NCBI GenBank assembly: GCA_012656075.1
Contig: JAAKBF010000244.1
Coordinates: 434,001-498,000 of the forward strand
Reading direction: 5' to 3'
From: Phytophthora hibernalis
Taxonomy: Eukaryota > Oomycota > Peronosporomycetes > Peronosporales > Peronosporaceae
DNA length: 64,000 nt
Shown here: one piece after another, positions 57,834 to 64,000 of the stretch
Position numbering within the stretch: the stretch's first letter is position 1
Layout of the letters: the number at the start of each line of letters is the position of its first letter
The notes under the pieces: generated by a model
What the model saw: only the letters and a program-made list of their open reading frames with translations
Databases searched by the model: none
What the model was told of the DNA's origin: nothing
Position numbers and translations under genes: made by a program

Positions 57834-58355
57834 ATAACATGAACAGTGCCCGCTGTGGTCTTGCTTGCGTATGCCAGCGCCTCACATGACCTGGCCCCGA
57901 GCTGGAAGGGTACTACAAAAGCAGCTCCTACTGTACCCGATTGCAGTCTGGACGCCAGGTTTTGTTTTGACTTTGTAAATTGTAAATTGTATCTGCAGAG
58001 CGGGGTCCGCCGTACGGTTATTGACCAATCGGTTTGTTTCGTTCTCCTCACGGACTGCGATCGGTAGCACGATCCTGACCCTATCCGCTCTTCCCATTGG
58101 CTGAAAGGCAAACATTTCTGCACACAGTTGTTCGCGGTTAAGTCCGATTCTAAAACGTGATAGCTGGCTATTTTTGAAATATTCGGTATAGTTGGTTCAG
58201 TCAAGGTGGTAGTGACAGTCCGTAAAGAAGGTGAACTTAATATGGGATAGACCCTCCAGTAGATATGCGAAATGACAGTAAAAGGCAGGCAGATGGGTAG
58301 TGCCGTGACCGACAGACGGACAGACAGACAGGACTCTCGGTTAAGAAAGGGTAGA
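57834..58355. other. sequence between element F and Helitron, nothing recognised
   Basis: No convincing gene; a long minus-strand open frame here has no domain and runs into the LTR. Contains a short GACAGACGGACAGACAGACA tract near 58310. Confidence 0.45.
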
Positions 58356-58367
58356 CTAGCTCTCTGG

Positions 58368-58386
58368 GCGCCCGCTACGCGGACGC
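58368..58386 (-). terminator. Helitron 3' hairpin
   Basis: 8-bp stem (one G-T pair) and a 3-base loop, 8 bases before the CTAG end. In Helitrons this structure marks the rolling-circle termination point. It is unrelated to transcription termination. Confidence 0.78.
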
Positions 58387-58479
58387 TGTGGGCATGGTTT
58401 GTTGTGGGGTAGGGTGGAGCCTCCGCTTCGCTGCGGCGGGGTTTCATAGAATTGTATCTCACCCACCCCGTCACCCAAT

Positions 58480-58570
58480 CAGTTTCCCATTTACTCACTC
58501 ACACCTACTCAATCGCCCACGCACACCCACTCAGTCACTCACTCACACCCACTCACTCACTGACCAGACC
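58480..58570 (+). repeat. CACT/CACA-type simple repeat
   Basis: Degenerate ACTCACTCACACCC tract inside the Helitron 3' non-coding region. A CTCCGCTTCGCTGCGG hairpin lies at about 58411-58430. Confidence 0.7.
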
Positions 58571-59539
58571 ACGCACTCTCCCTTTAAAATCAAGCGTTAT
58601 ATATTAAATGCAGTTCACTATCTAATTTTGAAAGATCTCTCTGTACACAATATTGTTGGTGTGTACTCGCCCATCCTCGTCGATAGCCTCTGGGTCCACG
58701 GCAATGTTGATAGCTTTTCTGGAAGTCACTCTGGACAGCGCCATATACAGTTGTCCATGCGCAAACACTGGCGATTTCAGGTAAATTCCTACGTTGTGAA
58801 TAGACTGTCCCTGGGCCTTGTTGATCGTCATCGCGAAGGCTGGAACCACCGGAAACTGCTTACGCTTCATCTTGAATGGGAACTCTTTGTCGTCATCCTC
58901 AGTATAGAAAATGATCCGAGGAATAAAAACTGTCGTGCTCTTGGAAGGCCCTGACATAACACACGCCTCAATACTTCGCTCTCTCAGCGACACAACTCTG
59001 AGCCGAGTCCCGTTGCACAGTCCTGCGTCACTGTTCAGGTTCCGGATCATAATGATCGGAGCCCCCACCTTCAACAACATCCTATGAGGTGGTATACCGG
59101 AGAAGTTGAGAGAGTTCAACAACTCTTGCTCGAACATGTTGGGGTCCGCGACTCCCTCAAGACTGTCAACAGTGGCATACTCCTTCGTAGCGCCTGTGAG
59201 TCATTCAGCCACCATATCGTTGATGCGTCTTACACTTGCATTTGTAGGAGCCAGAATCGCCCGCTCAACGAAGTACTCGTCTGGCAAGTCATCTCCCCAC
59301 CACCTGGATACACCGCATCAATCAACGCGTTGACATTGCGCGTCCGTCGATCGTCTTCCATCTCGCCCAAGCCGTGATCGTGTGATTCCTCAACAGGGAG
59401 TAGATTAAAATTTGGAAAGGGTTCCATACCATAAAATATCCGACCAGAAGACCTATCGGACCTGTACCTACATTTTGGTACATAACAAAATATGATTGGT
59501 CAATTTTTTTAACTGACTGTAAGTTCACACAAATTGTAA

Positions 59540-60160
59540 AGGATGGCTGCGGAGGACGGAGACATGGCGGTCGCGGAGGAGAACAGAGGTATGGCGACCA
59601 TGTGGTGGTCGTGGTTGTCGCGATCGGGCTGCTGCGGCGGCACCAGGACGACAGCGACAAAACGACCACGGGGACTACGGCCGTGTGGCGCCAGAGTAGA
59701 ACGACGGCGGCATGGCGGATGAGGAGGAAGACAGCGGCGTAGCGGCCGTGGAGGCCTTCGGCGGAGTGGTGAGCGCCGAGGACAACGGCCGCGTGGTGGC
59801 CGTAGAGGGCGACGACGCGCGGGGGCGACTAGGAATGACGACTATGGCATGGTGATCGCAGAGGACAACGGCGGTGAGATGGAGGTGGGGGAACGACAGT
59901 TGCCGGTCGCTCGCAGAGGACTACGGCAGTTTGGTGGTCACGAAGGACTTCGGTGGCAAGGCGGCTGGCGTGGGCGTTGGCGACCTGGAGGTCGCGGTTG
60001 GGCTACAGCGTCGGGCTACGATGGTGTGATGGTCCCGGAGCACTATAGCGGCGTGGCGCCCGCTGACTACGGTAGTGCAGTGGCCGTGCAGGACTACGGC
60101 GGGGAGGCAGCATTGCGGGACTCCAACGGGAAGCTGTGCGCGCAGGACAACCGAAGCAAG
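59540..60160 (+). repeat. degenerate GC-rich minisatellite inside the insertion
   Basis: Variants of a roughly 30-base unit with the core GAGGACNACGGCGGNGTGGTG recur many times, in places reading as (V/A)EDNGG(V/M). No single frame stays open, so the tract is better called a decayed tandem repeat than a gene. Confidence 0.55.
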
Positions 60161-60206
60161 GTGAGGAGAAAAAGCGGCGGGATGGCCAGCGATCCCGTGG
60201 TGGCTG

Positions 60207-60594
60207 ATGTGCAAGGTCTGCGTCTTCGACGGCTACGCCTTGAACGCTGGAATGGAACAGCGTGGTGCTGGGCGCCATCGCCGCCGCGTACCACGTGCTC
60301 GCCATGAACAAACACTACGGCGTCCCTACACGCGTACCACTGCACGCTGGACCTGTCGGAGAAGCCGATGGAAGAGATCGTGGCCATGAGCAAGACGTGC
60401 TTCTTGCTCGCGGCCAAGACGGGCGAGCTGGATCTGGGCCCGATGGCCGGCGAGGAGGACGGCGTGGACAACAGCGCGGTGGAGGACGCGTCATCGCATC
60501 CTGAGGACATCCTGCTGGCTTACATCGATCAGAGCGCCGTGCTGCAGTACGTCATGAACGCGCCACCTGGCTGTACGGTGATTATAGTTAGTTA
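60207..60594 (+). pseudogene. captured coding-like fragment, unidentified
   Basis: Three frames in succession read protein-like: CKVCVFDGYALNAGMEQ, then VVLGAIAAAYHVLAMNKHYG, then YHCTLDLSEKPMEEIVAMSK on to LAYIDQSAVLQYVMNAPPGC, with a stop at 60594. GC content and codon style resemble the cyclophilin gene, unlike the AT-richer flanks from 60595. I do not recognise the protein. The simplest reading is a piece of a host gene picked up by the TA-flanked insertion. Confidence 0.4.
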
Positions 60595-62790
60595 ATGGAG
60601 TTATATTATCAAATGCAGTACATTTTGCTCTCTACATATTCGTTGCCCTGTATTGTCCTACGCTCAATGCATATTGTAAGTTACTGTAAGCACTGCATGT
60701 TGCGACAGAAGTCCCCGGCCCGCAAAGTGTGCCGGGCGAGGAGTTCGTCCAAGTCTATTCATTGTATTGCAATGATTGCACAAGTCCGATACGGTCGGAT
60801 AAATTGAAAATATGCATGTGATACGCTCTGCACTAGGCATTTGTATTGGGATATACATATTTTTGCTCCCCTCCGACCCGATACGTCGGAATGACAGGGA
60901 TAGAGGACCTACCTAACCCTATGTTCAACCATTGGTCGATATTACATGATAGTGTGTTTCGGATTGGCTATTTGTACTTAAGACTCAGTGATTGGCCATT
61001 AAAGTGCCACCAAACACAATACAAAATCGAAGTAAGGTCGGATAAGTGATGATATTCATCCATATCATCCTCCTCTTCGTCCTCAGCCGCGAGCACTGCG
61101 CCCCGAGGTTCCGGAATGATGCACATATCTCGAGGGAGGCATATATCATTCTCGCCGAGCTCCTCGTTCACCGGGTATCGCCTTTCGCCTATCTGAAGTA
61201 AGAACTCAGAAAACTCCTCCAACTCGCCTGCGCTAGCAGGATCCGGGGCTGTTCGAACGCGCATATTCTCGGTCAGGCGTACTTGGCGCAAATGATCCCA
61301 TAGCGGCGAGCTCTTAAAGCAGGCCGCGATTGTTTCTGCTCGCGTGGCGTCCTTCAGCACTGGCAAAATATGGCGGTGGTCTCCGCTGAAGACCATCACC
61401 TTCCCTCCGAACGGTTCCCGGTCGTTTTTCATGATATCACGAAACGTCCTATCCACTGCATCGAAGCAACCACGGTTCATCATAGGAGCCTCATCCCAGG
61501 TAATGAGACTGGCACTTCGAATCAGCTCGGCCTTCTGGCTCTGGAAATGCAGACTGCAGGTCGAATGCTCAGTCAGCTTGATCGGGATACGAAACGTTGA
61601 GGGTGCTGTATGTCCTCCAGTCAGCAGTGTAGCCGCGGTACCACTGGAAGCCACTGCGACGGCGACCTTCCGTTGCATTCTGACGTGGGCAAGTATCTGT
61701 TCCAGCAAAAATGACTTCGCCGTACCGCCGGGACCATCGAGAAAGAACAATTTCTCTCCTCCAACCGGGCGGTTCACAGCCTGAAGCACTTGATCAAAAA
61801 TTTCTCTCTGGTTGTCGTTCAGCCCATCCACTCGTTCCGCAACATACTGTAACGCGCTCTGCGAGTATGCGTTCAGTTCTTGCTGTACGATCGAGGCAGA
61901 TTGCTCTTCGTCTACCAGGCCTGAAACGTCGCTGTAGGTTGTGAGCTCCGGAAGACCATACACCTGCAGTGACTTGCCATTCGATGCTAAGTATTGGGCC
62001 ACAAACTTCAACGTTTTGTACTCTGCCATTCTCAAACGAATGTCTTCCGCGCGCTCGACTTGAAGGCGTTCGTCGTTTCTCTCGATGCCTCTAACGTAGT
62101 CTTCCGACATTTCGGTCATGAACGTTTCCCAAAGAACATGTGCTTGGGGAGGTAGGCAGTACACCAATATGATAACGAAAAGTTGGCGCAGATGGGATGG
62201 CATCTTGACAGCACCCGCTTCCGTTAGGTAGCTGAACCACTCGGTATCGTCATCCAGATAACCAAGCGCGAACGCTGCATCCCGAAACGTAGGGTGTATG
62301 GTATCGCCTACCGTGAGGAGATCGGTGAAAGGCTTAGGAGAGCGCCGGTTGCACAGAAGAAGTCGCAAATAGAATCTATCTGGGTCTTGAGGGAAACGTG
62401 AATAATGCGACCAAGCGACGCCACGTACTGCTTGTACGGCTGCCACCTCTTCTCGTGCCACCTAAACTTCGTCGGAACATCCTTGTACAGAAGATCAGCA
62501 GTCCCATCCGCCGAAAAATTCTGTCAACATTGTTCTTTTTCCACGGCGGATCAGATTATGGAGCTGGGCATTGGATTCATGGCCACGATAGGCGACGATG
62601 TTCATGTCTTCCAGGTGAATGGCAAGATTTACCACAGAGTGCGTCGACCCTTGCGTAGGATGCATGAACAGCCGGTTGCAAGCCTCCACTGGAGATATAT
62701 AGCGTCCCAGTAGGTACTGCTTAATCTCGTCGGCCTCATTATCTTCTCCATCGATGTGTGGAGTAGCGCCTTAGCAGAAATCTGCAAAGT

Positions 62791-63488
62791 CGTCCTCGCA
62801 CAAACCCTACGCGTTAACGTCGAGTAAATTCCCGGTTGTTTGAGTAACGTATCTCTGGGTGGGTGTGATCCAAGTTGGTTAGGAACCTTGAAGCGTGCTT
62901 CTCAGGCGCAGCGCGGATTCTCCTCGCTCTGCGTCGCTCTTGCTCTGACGTCTCACTCGTGCGTGACGACGTCCTCTCCTCTTTGACCTTGGGCGTGCGG
63001 CGTTATCGGGCCGGCGTTTCCTCGGTTGTGCACGGCGTTATCGGGCCAGTGCGTTCTTCGGCTTCGGCGCCGGATCATCAGCAACGCCTGGACGGAATCG
63101 TTTAGCGTGTCCCTCCTATTGGGCACGGGCTGTTGGGGGTTGAGTACACCGATCCAGCAGCGGACGACGGGGCCGGTTATCCTGGGGCTTTTCTTGGTCG
63201 AGGCTGCTGGCTCTTGGAACGAAGGAAATCCACTTGCGTATCACAAAGAGAATTCGGGACTGAGCCTTATGTTGTCCTATCCTATTCATGCCTTCCTCGC
63301 CACTCGTTGGCCTTCTGGTCTTCTTCCTATCACTTCCCGCCGTGCTTACCCATCATCGTTGTCCTGACTTGCCCTGATCGCATGACCCAGTTGCCACATC
63401 GGTGTCCATCGGCCGGGGTTGTAGATCGGGGCGTAAACATTGTCTCCGACCGTGGTTCCCGTGTCGCAGGCCTCGTCCCACGGCTGCA
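62791..63488. other. region right of the Helitron, no gene recognised
   Basis: No Rep homology and no convincing ORF. A 13-base element GCGTTATCGGGCC is repeated near 63000 and 63039. The stretch may be the upstream part of another element whose promoter follows. Confidence 0.4.
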
Positions 63489-63494
63489 TATAAA
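63489..63494 (+). promoter_or_regulatory. TATA box
   Basis: TATAAA in the context CTGCATATAAACGGGGCGG, 212 bp upstream of a consensus splice donor and 294 bp upstream of the ATG at 63783. TATA boxes are uncommon in oomycete host genes, so an LTR promoter is possible. Confidence 0.4.
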
Positions 63495-63700
63495 CGGGGC
63501 GGGGCGCTGCCTGATCTGTCTCCGTCTTTCCTGCGGAAAATTCCGTTTCCCGTCGCTCTGGGTCGACATCCATCAAAACGGTCAGCCAGACTTCGTCACT
63601 CTCCGGCATTCCACTTTCACGTCGGCATTCCGCGTTGCACCGTCCTTCGACAGACCGCTTCTCCACATCCGTCCCGCTGGCGCGTGCGCACACTCCCCAG

Positions 63701-63778
63701 GTGAGTGCATCGCGGCAGAACCCGTCTTATCGTTAGCCTGCTTACCGTCTCGCCTTGTGTTGTCCCGTGTACTCGCAG
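63701..63778 (+). other. probable 5' UTR intron
   Basis: CCCCAG/GTGAGT donor and GTACTCGCAG/GTC acceptor, 78 bp, just before the ATG at 63783. The match to splice consensus is strong. Confidence 0.6.
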
Positions 63779-63782
63779 GTCA

Positions 63783-64000
63783 TGACTTCTCCAGACCGCT
63801 ACAGCAATGACACGGAGTCTCTGGACACCGGGGACCTGGCCTCAAACCGATGCGGCATATGCGACTCTGATAGACGTCCGTTGGCGATACCTCCGGATCC
63901 GGTCGTCCACATCCCTGGCTCCGGAGATCCCATTCCGTCTGTGGGCGCCTTGATCAACGACGCCAACGCCCTGGAGCACGACGCGCAGTTACTTCGCGCT
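63783..64000 (+). CDS. unidentified ORF, 5' part only
   Basis: ATG 63783 opens MTSPDRYSNDTESLDTGDLA and stays open to the window edge (72 codons), including a CGIC pair and VVHIPGSGDPIPSVGALIND. The start is chosen as the first ATG after the intron. No family is recognised. With the TATA box and leader intron it could be the gag or another ORF of a further retroelement, or a host gene. It continues beyond 64000. Confidence 0.45.

Larger units (their letters stand above)
59439..61042. mobile_element. 1,604-bp insertion with TA duplication and short inverted ends
   Basis: The ends are TCCGACC (59439-59445) and GGTCGGA (61036-61042), and TA flanks both sides (59437-59438, 61043-61044). Removing the element and one TA joins ...DEYHH to LFYGMEPFPNF... 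of the Helitron helicase in one open frame, which is independent support for the borders. No transposase is present, so it is non-autonomous. It carries a GC-rich repeat tract and a coding-like segment. A TA target is used by Tc1/mariner and some other DNA transposons. Confidence 0.8.
58356..62790 (-). mobile_element. Helitron, 5'-truncated, with intact 3' terminus
   Basis: Minus strand. The 3' end is CTAG (58359-58356) followed by T. A GC-rich hairpin lies 8 bases inside (58368-58386: GCGTCCGC, loop GTA, GCGGGCGC, with one G-T pair). This is the Helitron signature, with insertion between A and T. The element encodes a PIF1-like helicase. The upstream Rep/HUH endonuclease part is not seen beyond about 62790, and a 5' TC end could not be located. 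A 1.6-kb element interrupts the helicase. Confidence 0.85.
58622..62790 (-). pseudogene. Helitron PIF1-like helicase, interrupted
   Basis: Pieces in order (minus): the region before the helicase (RLFMHPTQGSTHSVVNLAIH, 62690; TEFFGGWDC; then a shifted WHEKRWQPY); a 1.5-kb open frame (62461-60968) with FYLRLLLCNRRSPKPF, Walker A GPGGTAKS (a common Gly replaced by Ala), ITWDEAPM (Walker B), VMVFSGDHRHILPVL and LTENMRVR. After the insertion come RNVNALIDAVYPG (59360), LAPTN near 59270, and 59137-58622 with GAPIIMIRNLNSDAGLCNGT, FAMTINKAQGQSIHNVGIYL and QLYMALSRVTSRKA (motifs V/VI), ending YREIFQN. It would unwind DNA during rolling-circle transposition. It is non-functional because of the insertion and the missing N-terminus. 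Confidence 0.9.

Noticed and set aside
46029..57838. Target-site duplication of element F
   Set aside because: Flanks ACATA and ATAAC do not match; borders may be eroded or the ends rearranged.
57620..58498. 292-codon minus-strand ORF
   Set aside because: It runs across the LTR border, unrelated DNA and the Helitron end (58356), with no domain; chance open frame.
63133..63810. 225-codon ORF
   Set aside because: It begins at TTG, contains the TATA box and reads through a consensus intron; not a plausible protein.
1..64000. RXLR or Crinkler effector genes
   Set aside because: No ORF with a signal peptide followed by RXLR-EER or LFLAK motifs was found.
1..64000. tRNA and rRNA genes
   Set aside because: No T-arm plus anticodon arrangement or rRNA core sequence was seen by eye; a tRNAscan or Rfam run was not possible.

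Overview
The window looks like repeat-rich nuclear DNA of an oomycete, most likely Phytophthora or a close relative. Pointers are short GT-AG introns (63-78 bp), a PIF/Harbinger transposase and a Helitron helicase of the type common there, and nested chromodomain Ty3/Gypsy elements. This identification rests on recognition, not on a database search.

Layout. 1-727: a possible broken gene. 728-6082: 34 head-to-tail copies of a 158-bp satellite. 7207-7722: an intact cyclophilin, convergent with an SNF2-type helicase gene (8053-10764, minus). That gene is divergent from a long coiled-coil/acidic single-pass membrane protein gene (10806-17242, plus). Both long genes are cut by single-base frameshifts, mostly without nonsense substitutions, which suggests residual assembly indels. 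17243-18451 holds nothing recognised.

18452-57833 is a nest of LTR retrotransposons from two related Gypsy families. Family 1 is elements A (21100-27475, plus), B (27797-35082, minus) and C (35083-40017, only its 3' part). Family 2 is a 3' fragment at 18452-21100, D (40150-41780), E (43360-44547) and a near-complete 11.8-kb element F (46034-57833, minus). Both use the same primer-binding site. A Copia fragment (41785-43104) and a PIF/Harbinger fragment (44770-45632) lie inside the nest. The gag-PR-RT-RNaseH-IN-chromodomain order is clear, but every copy is broken.

The most unusual feature is an additional ORF on the strand opposite gag-pol, between the chromodomain and the 3' LTR, in both families. 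In family 2 it is a proline-rich coiled-coil protein that starts just outside the LTR and carries an apparent spliceosomal intron shared by two diverged copies.

58356-62790 is a 5'-truncated Helitron (minus) with a recognisable 3' hairpin and CTAG end. Its helicase is split by a 1.6-kb insertion that has short inverted termini and a TA duplication; removing it restores the reading frame. The right edge (63489-64000) shows a TATA box, a 78-bp intron and the start of an unidentified ORF that runs off the window.
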